Shown: positions 6,377-13,301 of the stretch, piece after piece | How positions within the stretch are numbered: the first letter of the stretch is position 1 | Layout of the letters: each line of letters opens with the position of its first letter | DNA from: Lachnospiraceae bacterium | Lineage (GTDB): Bacteria > Bacillota > Clostridia > Lachnospirales > Lachnospiraceae | Assembly (NCBI GenBank): GCA_900772845.1 | Contig: CAAGSD010000090.1 | Location: 1 to 28,572, forward strand | Length of the DNA stretch: 28,572 nt | Direction: 5' to 3' | Notes under the pieces: generated by a model | What the model was told of the DNA's origin: nothing | Databases searched by the model: none | What the model saw: the letters and a program-made list of their open reading frames with translations, nothing else | Made by a program: the position numbers and the translations under genes

Positions 6377-7273
6377 TTAATCCCTATATTCCAGTCCAAA
6401 ATAATCCATGTATACCTTAAATCTATCCTGCGCAGTCAGACAAGTGTCCATAAGATATCCCTGTTCGTTCTTCCATTCCTTCAGACCCCGATAGTAGAAT
6501 TCCTTTATATCATCCTCGATAATAAAAGGGGTAATTCCATTACGGAGGCACTCCTTAAACATAATTAATCTTCCAACACGGCCATTTCCATCCTGAAAAG
6601 GATGTATCTTCTCAAATTCATAATGAAATTGTATTATTTCCTTCAACGTCTTTTGCTTTGAAAGATTATATCTTTTTAATAAATTCCGCATTTCTCCGGA
6701 TACATCGGCAGGCTTTGCTGTTGCGCTTCCTCCGACTTCATTTTCAAAACGCTTATACTCACCAACAGCAAACCACGTTTTTCTACTATCTGAAGTTCCG
6801 GATTTCAAAATATAATGTAACTGTTTAATAAATGCCTCACTCAGGGGATAGTTTGCTAACTCTATTATTTGATCAATGCATCGGAAATGATTGGCTGTTT
6901 CAACAATGTCATCCACATTCACAACTTCATCCTGAATTCCAATGGTATTCGTTTCAAAAATATATCTGGTTTGATCATGGGTCAAGCGGCTGCCTTCCAT
7001 ATGATTCGAATTATATGTCAGTTCGATCTGAACCTTATGATAGATTCCTCCCGGTATCCCTGCTTCCTTTTCCATTTTTAATCTGGTCAAAAGATCATTT
7101 GCTATTTTTTCTGCTCGTTTCTTTCTGACCGGCTTTACGGCATCCTCCGGAATCCTCCATGTTTTCCCATCAAGAATTACGCCCGGAATTTTTCCATGGG
7201 CACAATAATTTCTTACACTTCTTTCTGATAAATTCCATTTTGCAGCTATTTCATTTACATTTACATATTTCAT
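6377..7273 (-). CDS. Fic/DOC family protein with N-terminal helix-turn-helix
   Basis: A 298-residue protein. Residues 1-45 form a MerR/excisionase-like helix-turn-helix (VNEIAAKWNLSERSVRNYCA, then a KTWRIPEDA wing). A Fic domain follows, with the complete catalytic loop HPFQDGNGRVGR at residues 224-235; its His and Gly-Asn-Gly-Arg transfer AMP or another NMP onto target proteins. SNHMEG at residues 89-94 fits the inhibitory-helix motif (S/T)xxxE(G/N) located N-terminal to the Fic core, so the enzyme is probably self-inhibited and needs no separate antitoxin. The target is unknown. The frame extends five codons upstream to a TTG, but ATG7273 has GGAGG six nt before it. A strong promoter and a 14-bp inverted-repeat operator lie directly upstream, consistent with autoregulation through its own HTH domain. 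Confidence 0.88.
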   Translation of the reverse strand: MKYVNVNEIAAKWNLSERSVRNYCAHGKIPGVILDGKTWRIPEDAVKPVRKKRAEKIANDLLTRLKMEKEAGIPGGIYHKVQIELTYNSNHMEGSRLTHDQTRYIFETNTIGIQDEVVNVDDIVETANHFRCIDQIIELANYPLSEAFIKQLHYILKSGTSDSRKTWFAVGEYKRFENEVGGSATAKPADVSGEMRNLLKRYNLSKQKTLKEIIQFHYEFEKIHPFQDGNGRVGRLIMFKECLRNGITPFIIEDDIKEFYYRGLKEWKNEQGYLMDTCLTAQDRFKVYMDYFGLEYRD

Positions 7274-7305
7274 ACACCACCTCCGCAAAACTGCTCACCG
7301 GAAAT

Positions 7306-7334
7306 ATTTTATCACTATCGGCAATATATCTCAA
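7306..7334 (-). promoter_or_regulatory. Sigma-A promoter of the HTH-Fic gene
   Basis: On the - strand TTGAGA (7334-7329), a 17-bp spacer and TAAAAT (7311-7306) form a near-consensus promoter with TG one base before the -10. Transcription would start near 7299, giving a leader of about 26 nt with GGAGG. Confidence 0.7.
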
Positions 7335-7372
7335 GTTTTTTACTTTTAAATTTCATTTATATCTTGCCGATA
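7316..7372. promoter_or_regulatory. Inverted-repeat operator overlapping the Fic promoter
   Basis: TATCGGCAATATAT (7316-7329) and ATATCTTGCCGATA (7359-7372) are inverted copies identical at 13 of 14 positions, separated by 29 bp. Centre-to-centre distance is 43 bp, about four helical turns. The first arm lies in the spacer between the -35 and -10 boxes, so a bound protein would block RNA polymerase. The natural candidate is the HTH domain of the Fic protein itself. Confidence 0.65.
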
Positions 7373-7402
7373 AAAATAGCTTAATAATTGAAGAATAGCA
7401 CT

Positions 7403-7446
7403 CTTTCCAGTGCAGGCTGGTGTAAGATAATATGCATAATTTATCC
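7403..7446 (-). pseudogene. Internally deleted trmL remnant
   Basis: On the - strand this begins with the trmL ribosome site and first eight codons (MHIILHQP, ATG at 7437), one base different from the intact gene. It then jumps to 13 bases matching the trmL 3' end (CTGCACTGGAAAG), losing about 460 nt. The matching blocks in the intact gene are 5026-5038 and about 5494-5518. An 18-codon frame remains, ending at 7381. It looks like a scar of a duplicated trmL rather than a functional peptide. Confidence 0.75.
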
Positions 7447-7456
7447 TCTACAGCAT

Positions 7457-7503
7457 AGTAACTATTCAGCGCCACTTGCAGCCTATGGTTCCGAATAGTT
7501 ACT
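7457..7503. repeat. 11-bp inverted repeat downstream of the aminotransferase gene
   Basis: AGTAACTATTC (7457-7467) and GAATAGTTACT (7493-7503) are perfect inverted copies with a 25-nt spacer. They lie 10 bp beyond the aminotransferase stop codon. No T-tract follows on the - strand, so it is not a standard intrinsic terminator. It may still end or stabilise the operon transcript, or be the end of a small mobile repeat. Confidence 0.55.
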
Positions 7504-7512
7504 TAGCATGCC

Positions 7513-8691
7513 TTATTTATTATTTTGTTCTGCTCTTAATTTCTCTACAAAATGTCCCAGTCTGCCAATGGCGGTCTTCAGCTTCTCCAGGGAGTACGCA
7601 TAGGAGATTCTAAGATACCCCTCGCCACTGTCACCGAATGCGGTTCCGGGCACGGCAGCTACTTTTTCCTCCTCCAGGAATCTGGTGGCGAACTCTTCAC
7701 TGGTCATGCCGAATTCCTTGATGCAGGGGAATACATAGAATGCACCGTAAGGTTCAAAGCACTCCAGCCCCATCTCACGGAACGCATTCATCAGGAAGCG
7801 CCTTCTCTGATTATAGGCCGTACGCATCTCCTCGATGTCGGGATCTCCGTTTTTCAGTGCTTCCACAGCCGCATACTGGCTGGTGGTGGGAGCACACATG
7901 ATGGCAAACTGATGGATCTTGGTCATCTGCTGAATGATGGCTGCTGGCCCACAACAGTATCCCAATCTCCATCCGGTCATGGCATATGCCTTGGAGAAGC
8001 CGTTGATATAAACGGTTCTCTCCTTCATGCCGGGCAGGCTGATGATGGAAACATGCTTCTCTTTATAGGTAAGCTCTGAATAGATCTCGTCGGACATGAC
8101 AAAAATGTCATGCTCCTCAATGATCTTTGCAATAGCCTCGAGATCAGACTTTTCCATAATGGCTCCCGTGGGATTATTGGGAAACGGAAGGATCAGTACC
8201 TTCGTCTTGTCCGTAATGGCTGCCTCCAGCTCCTCTGCTGTCAGGCGGAATTCATTCTCTGCCTTCAGGTCAATGATCACCGGAGTCGCTCCTGCCAGGA
8301 TCGCACAGGGCTCATAGGATACGTAGCTGGGCTGGGGGATCAGGACTTCATCTCCCGGATTGCACATGGCACGCAGTCCGATATCGATTGCCTCAGAGCC
8401 ACCGACTGTCACCAGCACTTCATGCTGCCAGTCATAGGATACACCCTGTTTTCTCCGGATCGTGTTGCAGATCTCCTGACGCAGATCCTTCAGACCGGCA
8501 TTGGAGGTATAAAAGGTTCTTCCCTTTTCCAGGGAATAGATACCCTCGTCCCGGATGTGCCAGGGAGTATCAAAATCCGGTTCTCCCACACCGAGAGAGA
8601 TAGCATCCTGCATCTCGCTTACAATGTCAAAAAATTTGCGGATACCCGATGGCTTGATATCCACTACTTTATCTGCTAATGGATTTCTCAT
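7513..8691 (-). CDS. PLP-dependent aminotransferase, class I/II
   Basis: A 392-residue fold-type I aminotransferase. The pyridoxal phosphate lysine is Lys234 in NGFSKAYAMTGWRLGY. PNNPTG (171-176) and DEIY (201-204) supply the other cofactor contacts, and an Arg in YLRISYAYS near the C-terminus should bind the substrate carboxylate. The length and pattern fit the aspartate/aromatic aminotransferase subgroup (PatA-like), but the amino-acid substrate cannot be read from sequence. The start overlaps the stop of the upstream Lrp/AsnC gene by four bases (ATGA, 8688-8691), so the two are almost certainly translationally coupled. The Lrp-type protein is the likely amino-acid-responsive regulator of this enzyme. 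Confidence 0.9.
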   Translation of the reverse strand: MRNPLADKVVDIKPSGIRKFFDIVSEMQDAISLGVGEPDFDTPWHIRDEGIYSLEKGRTFYTSNAGLKDLRQEICNTIRRKQGVSYDWQHEVLVTVGGSEAIDIGLRAMCNPGDEVLIPQPSYVSYEPCAILAGATPVIIDLKAENEFRLTAEELEAAITDKTKVLILPFPNNPTGAIMEKSDLEAIAKIIEEHDIFVMSDEIYSELTYKEKHVSIISLPGMKERTVYINGFSKAYAMTGWRLGYCCGPAAIIQQMTKIHQFAIMCAPTTSQYAAVEALKNGDPDIEEMRTAYNQRRRFLMNAFREMGLECFEPYGAFYVFPCIKEFGMTSEEFATRFLEEEKVAAVPGTAFGDSGEGYLRISYAYSLEKLKTAIGRLGHFVEKLRAEQNNK

Positions 8692-9170
8692 GGAGTGATC
8701 ATCTCTCTTTCATCTTCTTTTTTCGTAGCAAATGCGGTTCCGTGATCCTTGTATTTCTTCAGGATAAAATGGGTTGCGGTGCTCAGCACAGAATCCAGTG
8801 TGGACAGCTTATCAGATACAAAATTAGATACCTCCCGCAGGGTCTTACCCTCCAGAATGACCATCAGATCATAAGCTCCGGACATCAGATACACACTGCG
8901 CACTTCAGGATATTTGTAGATACGCTCTGCAATGCTGTCAAAGCCCTGGCCTCTCTGGGGAGTTACACGTACTTCGATCAGAGCACTTACTTTCTCAATG
9001 TCTGTCTTCTCCCAGTTGATCAGGGTATGATAACCGCAGATGATCCCCTCTGCTTCCAGTGCTGCCAGTTCATTCACCACGTCGATCTCTTCCACTCCCA
9101 GGATCACCGCCAGTTCCTTTAGATCGATCCTGCTGTTCTTCTCTATGATCGCTAATAATTCTTCTCTCAT
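8688..9170 (-). CDS. Lrp/AsnC-family transcriptional regulator
   Basis: A 160-residue regulator with an N-terminal winged HTH (about residues 1-60: IDLKELAVILGVEEIDVVNE and onward to GIICGYHTLINW). A C-terminal RAM/AsnC ligand domain follows (VRVTPQRGQGFDSIAERI, PEVRSVYLMSGAYDLMVILEG), which typically binds an amino acid and mediates oligomerisation. The frame is open 42 codons further upstream, but that stretch lacks family similarity and overlaps the preceding gene. ATG9170 has AAGGAG eight nt before it and starts the HTH normally. A 4-nt overlap couples it to the aminotransferase. The 64-nt gap upstream has a small hairpin (TTCCCT/AGGGAA) and TATA-rich sequence that might hold a second promoter. 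Confidence 0.88.
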   Translation of the reverse strand: MREELLAIIEKNSRIDLKELAVILGVEEIDVVNELAALEAEGIICGYHTLINWEKTDIEKVSALIEVRVTPQRGQGFDSIAERIYKYPEVRSVYLMSGAYDLMVILEGKTLREVSNFVSDKLSTLDSVLSTATHFILKKYKDHGTAFATKKEDEREMITP

Positions 9171-9234
9171 GCCACTATCTCCTTTATAACTATATATTGC
9201 ATTTTCCCTCATATAAGGGAAGTATTTCTGAATT

Positions 9235-10266
9235 TTACACGCTTTTATAAATCTCATCTCTCTGGGGACGATCCATATAACGGACTTCGTCCTCATTCAG
9301 GATCAGTCGTTCATTACTGTCTGTAAATCTCCCTACGATCACTGCCGGAATTCCCTCTGCCGCCAGTGCTTCCACCACTGCGGTTCCCTCCGGACTTGCA
9401 ATAATAAGGCTTCCACCGGATCGCAGCTCATAAGGATTTACATTGCAATATTCACAGACCTCCACTGTCTCCTGTCTGAGAGGAAGTTTCTTCATATCTA
9501 TTGTCAGTCCAACACCTGCACCCTCTGCCATCTCCCACAGGCCGGCGAAAATACCGCCCTCGGAAGCATCATGCATGGTACAACCGCCGGACTTCACGGC
9601 GGTAGCGGCCTCCGGTAAGATAGAATAATACCGGTCAAACGCCGCAGCCTCTTCCACCAGATACGCCGGGTATCTTGTCAGAAGTCCCTCCTGGTTCCGG
9701 ACCGCCAGATCTGCGGTACCCTCCAGTCCGATCCACTTGGTAATGATAATGTCCTGTCCCGCCAGCTTCTTCCGTGCGCCCGCCAGTACCGTTTCCGTCT
9801 TGCAGATTCCATATCCGGTCACCGTGGCGAGGGGCTGCCGCACTGCGGAACTTACTCTGGTCTGGCCACCAATGATCTGAACATTTATTTCCGCAGCTGC
9901 TCCTTCCGCTTCGGCCATCAACGCCTTCAGTTCCGGTTCCTCAACGCTCTCCGGCAGGAAGATCACCAGCTCTGCCGCCACGGGTTCCGCCCCCGCCACC
10001 GCCAGATTGTTGGCGCATTTCTGGAAAAGGCGGCGCATCGGCATCACGGACGGATCTTCTTTTTCCGCCTCCGCCAGATCATTCTCACAGCAAAGCTCCA
10101 CCACGCCCTCCTGAACGCAGGTCACCATCTGACCCTCCGGTAAAGGTTCAAAAATAGCGCAGTCTGCCCCCAGATCTGCGCTATTTGCTATTTCCGACCT
10201 TTTATTTTTCAGTTGTCTGAGAACGGAACGTTTCAATACGTTCACGGGTACTTTGCCGCTCTTCAT
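9235..10266 (-). CDS. AIR synthase (PurM/HypE-like) family protein
   Basis: A 343-residue protein with the two-domain PurM/HypE-type ATP-binding architecture. The N-terminal half has ADLGADCAIFEPL and PSVMPMRRLFQKCANNLAVAGAEP. The C-terminal half has MHDASEGGIFAGLWEMAEG, where the Asp-Ala-Ser-Glu-Gly-Gly pattern is the family hallmark, followed by RSGGSLIIASPEG. Relatives include HypE (hydrogenase maturation), SelD and PurM. No hyp, sel or pur gene is in the window, so the substrate is not assignable. This orphan subgroup is often labelled hydrogenase-formation-like by similarity only. It lies 16 nt downstream of the VanW gene and 64 nt upstream of the Lrp gene on the same strand, so it is probably in their operon. 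Its ribosome site (AAAGGTG) is weak and rather far from the ATG. Confidence 0.72.
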   Translation of the reverse strand: MKSGKVPVNVLKRSVLRQLKNKRSEIANSADLGADCAIFEPLPEGQMVTCVQEGVVELCCENDLAEAEKEDPSVMPMRRLFQKCANNLAVAGAEPVAAELVIFLPESVEEPELKALMAEAEGAAAEINVQIIGGQTRVSSAVRQPLATVTGYGICKTETVLAGARKKLAGQDIIITKWIGLEGTADLAVRNQEGLLTRYPAYLVEEAAAFDRYYSILPEAATAVKSGGCTMHDASEGGIFAGLWEMAEGAGVGLTIDMKKLPLRQETVEVCEYCNVNPYELRSGGSLIIASPEGTAVVEALAAEGIPAVIVGRFTDSNERLILNEDEVRYMDRPQRDEIYKSV

Positions 10267-10282
10267 TCTATTTCTGTCACCT

Positions 10283-11761
10283 TTAGTCGTCTACGATTTC
10301 TGTCTCCTGTGCAGCCGCTGCCGCTCTCGCATTCAATGCTGCTGCCACATTTTTTACATGATCAATATTAGCCGTGCTGATGGCTGCCATGATCTCTTCA
10401 TACGCCTGCGGGTCTGCCGTTGCCGTTCCTACGGTAGCGCTGCGGGGCACCATCTTGTAATTACTGCTGTTGACCTGCTCTCTGCTGACTTCTACACCAT
10501 TTTCCATCGTGACCTTCCACAGCCTTGCTTTATAACCGATATGGGCACTCTCTGTCACGATGTAGCCGATGGGCTGTCCTGCATCAGCATAAATCTGATC
10601 CGCAGGAGGATTGATCACTTCCAGTACTTCACTTTCATAACGGACTGAATGTCCGGCATCTCTGGTTTCTTTCCCATAGATATTAAAAGTGATCTGCTTG
10701 TCATGCGTATATCCTTCTATATAAATCGGATAATCCGTATTGTTAACAAACTTAAAATCCTTGCCGGAACTCTCTGCGATCGCCGCATCTGCGGAAGGAT
10801 CCACATAGGATACGATCATGGAATGATTGTAACGCTCCGTTACCTCCAGTTCAGACAATAATACCGCATTGTACAATGTTGTGGACACCTGACAGATTCC
10901 TCCGCCCAGACTGTCTACTACTTTTCCGCTGACATAAGAGCCTGCCATATAATAACCGTTCGCCACAGAAAAAGGAGAAACCGTCTGATAAGTGGAAAAT
11001 TCTTCTCCTGGATATAAAGTCGTACCGTTGATCAGATTGCAGCCATTTGCCACGTTTGCACTTCTGGCTGCTCCGGACGTTTTGTATGATGTCGTAAAGC
11101 TTCCCAGTACATCCGTTACCTGTGCCAGCTCCTCGGCACTGCCCTTCGGCTCATCCACCACAATCTCCAGAGGAATGCTGCATGCTTCATGATCCCATTC
11201 TTCCGTCAGATAATCGTATACGGCATCAATAGACTTCTCCACATCCAGTACATAGCCTGTCTGTCCCTGCACTACCGTGAACTTGCCGCCCTCTCTCTTC
11301 AGAGAGACATTGACAGCTTCCTGATCATACTTGGTACATCTGGTCAGCAGATCGTTGATCGCTTGCAGGTCAAAGTCCAGCTCAATAGGATATACATAAT
11401 TTTCATGCTGCAGATCCATCAGGATCTTATAACGCTCGATTACATTTCCATGGGTTCCCAGTTCCAGTGCATCCTGTACCAGTTCCGGATTCTTCCAGGA
11501 GAGACCCAGTTCTCCGGCCGTGATGGTCACTTCATGATCATTGGCTGCGAGCAGCGTGATCTCCACATCATTCAGACTCTCCACATGCTCCTCGATGGCT
11601 GCGGCAGCTTCTTCTGCCGTCATACCGGACAGTTCCACATCCCCAGCGTAGATTCCTGTCTTAATAGTGTCCTCTGTCTTCGCCTGCGCTGTCATACCGA
11701 ATAACAACGTCAGTGTCAACAGCAAAACACCCTGGATTCCCTTACGATATATTTTTTTCAT
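10283..11761 (-). CDS. Secreted VanW-family protein
   Basis: A 492-residue exported protein. It starts with a lysine-containing signal peptide (MKKIYRKGIQGVLLLTLTLL, cleavage plausible after AQA). Two peptidoglycan-binding-like repeats follow (GIYAGDVELSGMTAEEAAAA and the next unit to about residue 210). The VanW domain has the conserved blocks LINGTTLYPGEEFS, GGGICQVSTTLYNAVL and YNHSM. Then come a G5-like beta segment and an alanine-rich tail (ARAAAAAQETEIVDD). VanW proteins occur with some glycopeptide-resistance clusters but are widespread in Clostridia. Their biochemical function is unproved, and nothing here indicates vancomycin resistance. AAAGGAG precedes the ATG by 6 nt. It follows a 35-aa membrane peptide gene and precedes the AIR-synthase-like gene. 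Confidence 0.88.
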   Translation of the reverse strand: MKKIYRKGIQGVLLLTLTLLFGMTAQAKTEDTIKTGIYAGDVELSGMTAEEAAAAIEEHVESLNDVEITLLAANDHEVTITAGELGLSWKNPELVQDALELGTHGNVIERYKILMDLQHENYVYPIELDFDLQAINDLLTRCTKYDQEAVNVSLKREGGKFTVVQGQTGYVLDVEKSIDAVYDYLTEEWDHEACSIPLEIVVDEPKGSAEELAQVTDVLGSFTTSYKTSGAARSANVANGCNLINGTTLYPGEEFSTYQTVSPFSVANGYYMAGSYVSGKVVDSLGGGICQVSTTLYNAVLLSELEVTERYNHSMIVSYVDPSADAAIAESSGKDFKFVNNTDYPIYIEGYTHDKQITFNIYGKETRDAGHSVRYESEVLEVINPPADQIYADAGQPIGYIVTESAHIGYKARLWKVTMENGVEVSREQVNSSNYKMVPRSATVGTATADPQAYEEIMAAISTANIDHVKNVAAALNARAAAAAQETEIVDD

Positions 11762-11819
11762 AATACTCCTTTGGATCCTCTTGTTCCGGATCCCATCTAC
11801 AATTCCGACTATGGTTGAA

Positions 11820-11927
11820 TTAGTAGAAAATAGATGTTATAGTAGGTACGATCATAGCGATCACAAGCAGCACAATGATGGCTGCGGAGATCCGCTGTTT
11901 TGTCTTTTTATTATTCATATTAAACAT
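11820..11927 (-). CDS. Small single-pass membrane peptide (35 aa)
   Basis: This short frame encodes 35 residues: a basic start (MFNMNNKKTKQRISA) followed by one hydrophobic helix (AIIVLLVIAMIVPTITSIFY). A good ribosome site (GGAGG, 7 nt before ATG11927) and the gene-like layout (58 nt from the divergent start at 11986, 58 nt before the VanW gene) support it as real. The orientation is probably N-in by the positive-inside rule. Small peptides of this form are common in Clostridia. I know no function, but its position suggests co-expression with the VanW protein. Confidence 0.65.
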   Translation of the reverse strand: MFNMNNKKTKQRISAAIIVLLVIAMIVPTITSIFY

Positions 11928-11985
11928 GGCTTAACCTCCATAAATGCTTTGAAAAAATGGCTTTTGTTCTGAAAGGATATTATAT

Positions 11986-12636
11986 ATGAGTTTAAAGTTT
12001 TTGGCAAGTTTAATCATATTTATTGTCTTCGTATATACCATCATTATTGTAGCACAGAATACAAGACGTCAGCGTACTCTTGCCGAAAAAAAAGAACAGG
12101 AATTCTGGGATCGGGAAAAAAGAGCCAATTCCGTCCGCAAAAAACCTCTCGATGGTCTGGATTATGTGAAAATCCCTTTGGACAAGCTTCCTGTGAATGC
12201 GCTGCCGGAAGATGAAAAAGCCCGGGAATACAAAGAGCTTTTAACCTATCTGTCCACACAGCCTATTGTGAATCTCACAGGCTTCACCAATACGGATCTC
12301 AAGCTGGAATACGGCACCGCCAACATCACACCGTTGTCTCAGTACGACCAGAATTATACAACACTGGTGCGGACCCTGCAGCAGTGGGCAGAGCTTCTGC
12401 TGAAAGCAGATCTCACCGCTGAAGCCGAAGCTGTTCTTTCTTATGCTATTTCTATCGGCACAGATGTCAGCCATACTTACTATGCATTGGCAAAAATCTA
12501 CGCAGACCGGGCAGAATATGACAAAATCGCCGCTCTGATCCACCAGGCGGAGGGGTTACGTTCTGCCTTGCGTAATGCTATCGTCCGTACTTTGCAAGAA
12601 TCTTATCCACAAGCCTCCCGGCCTCACTGCGGGTAA
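11986..12636 (+). CDS. Membrane-anchored TPR-like protein of unknown function
   Basis: A 216-residue protein with an N-terminal membrane anchor (residues 4-24, FLASLIIFIVFVYTIIIVAQ) and a charged linker (RRQRTLAEKKEQEFWDRE). The soluble domain has a C-terminal part that reads like two TPR-type helical hairpins (LLKADLTAEAEAVLSYAISI and YYALAKIYADRAEYDKIAALIHQAEGL). TPR segments usually bind other proteins, and no enzyme motif is seen. AAAGG lies 9 nt before the ATG. It is divergent from the 35-aa peptide/VanW operon. Its last 59 nt overlap the 3' end of the exonuclease gene on the other strand, and the final residues (SYPQASRPHCG) look like a run-on tail produced by that overlap. Confidence 0.65.
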   Translation: MSLKFLASLIIFIVFVYTIIIVAQNTRRQRTLAEKKEQEFWDREKRANSVRKKPLDGLDYVKIPLDKLPVNALPEDEKAREYKELLTYLSTQPIVNLTGFTNTDLKLEYGTANITPLSQYDQNYTTLVRTLQQWAELLLKADLTAEAEAVLSYAISIGTDVSHTYYALAKIYADRAEYDKIAALIHQAEGLRSALRNAIVRTLQESYPQASRPHCG

Positions 12637-13300
12637 GCTTTTCCACATCGACCTCCAAGGTAATTTTATGCTGCTCCTGCAGACGATATAACCGCTCTTT
12701 TTGCGGTTTCGTCGCGGGCGTATCTCTTTTTACCTGAAAATGTAAAGGCTGTGGCTCAAATAAAGTATTCTTCGCTGCCTGTCCTATGGTTTCTTCGCAG
12801 TAAAACAATTCTGCCAGCTTTCGGAACAGCTGATCCGTGGCTTTTGCATCCTCCAATGCTCTGTGGGCATGATGTGGAATCTCGTAATACCGGCACAGAT
12901 ATTCCAGATTGCGATGAGACAGCTCCGGCAAATATTTCCGGGCGATCTGCAGCGTATCCACCGCAGATCTCTCAAACTTAAGCTTTCTGTCCACCGCAGC
13001 TTTTTTCAGAAATGAATAATCAAACAAAATGCGGTGACCCAACAGCGGCAGTTCACCCATAAATTCCAATAACACCGGAAATACCACGTCCAGCTCCGGT
13101 GCATCCGCAAGATCTTCCTCCCGGATCCCGGTCAGCTCCGTGATCCGCTCTTCCAGCCTGCGCCCCGGGTTGACAAACGTGGAAAATTCTCCTGTAATCT
13201 CACCTTGTTCTACGCGGATTGCCCCGATCTCTATGATCCGGTCCCTTTTTGGATTCAATCCGGTGGTCTCCAGATCTATACTGACATAAGTGTCATACAT
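12578..13300 (-). CDS. DEDDh 3'-5' exonuclease, DnaQ/PolC-exonuclease-like
   Basis: A 240-residue protein. The exonuclease domain shows all DEDDh motifs: Asp9 and Glu11 in SIDLETTG, the GHRILFDYSFLKKA block with the second Asp, and the C-terminal HRALEDAKAT, where His and Asp complete the two-metal site. About 60 residues follow, ending in EKLTRSEAGRLVDKILAKYG, a tail seen in stand-alone Firmicutes exonucleases of this group. It should remove nucleotides from 3' ends of DNA, in repair or proofreading. The frame also has an ATG at 13312, but GGAG six nt before ATG13300 favours the shorter form. This start lies one nt after the radical SAM stop codon, so the genes are coupled. The 3' end overlaps the convergent TPR-like gene by 59 nt. 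Confidence 0.85.
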   Translation of the reverse strand: MYDTYVSIDLETTGLNPKRDRIIEIGAIRVEQGEITGEFSTFVNPGRRLEERITELTGIREEDLADAPELDVVFPVLLEFMGELPLLGHRILFDYSFLKKAAVDRKLKFERSAVDTLQIARKYLPELSHRNLEYLCRYYEIPHHAHRALEDAKATDQLFRKLAELFYCEETIGQAAKNTLFEPQPLHFQVKRDTPATKPQKERLYRLQEQHKITLEVDVEKLTRSEAGRLVDKILAKYGR

Positions 13301-13301
13301 A

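Noticed and set aside
7381..7437. 18-codon frame as a functional small protein
   Set aside because: Its first half is the trmL start and the rest is trmL 3' sequence in another frame, so a deletion scar explains it better.
9171..9296. 42-codon extension of the Lrp/AsnC protein
   Set aside because: It overlaps the end of the AIR-synthase-like gene, lacks family similarity and has no ribosome site, while ATG9170 has a strong one.
10283..11761. Vancomycin-resistance cluster
   Set aside because: Only a VanW-family protein is present, with no ligase, dehydrogenase, dipeptidase or VanRS genes. VanW proteins are common in Clostridia.
11771..11793. GGATCC inverted repeat as a terminator
   Set aside because: The arms are six bases with no T-run, and the sequence lies between the small peptide gene and its presumed operon partner.
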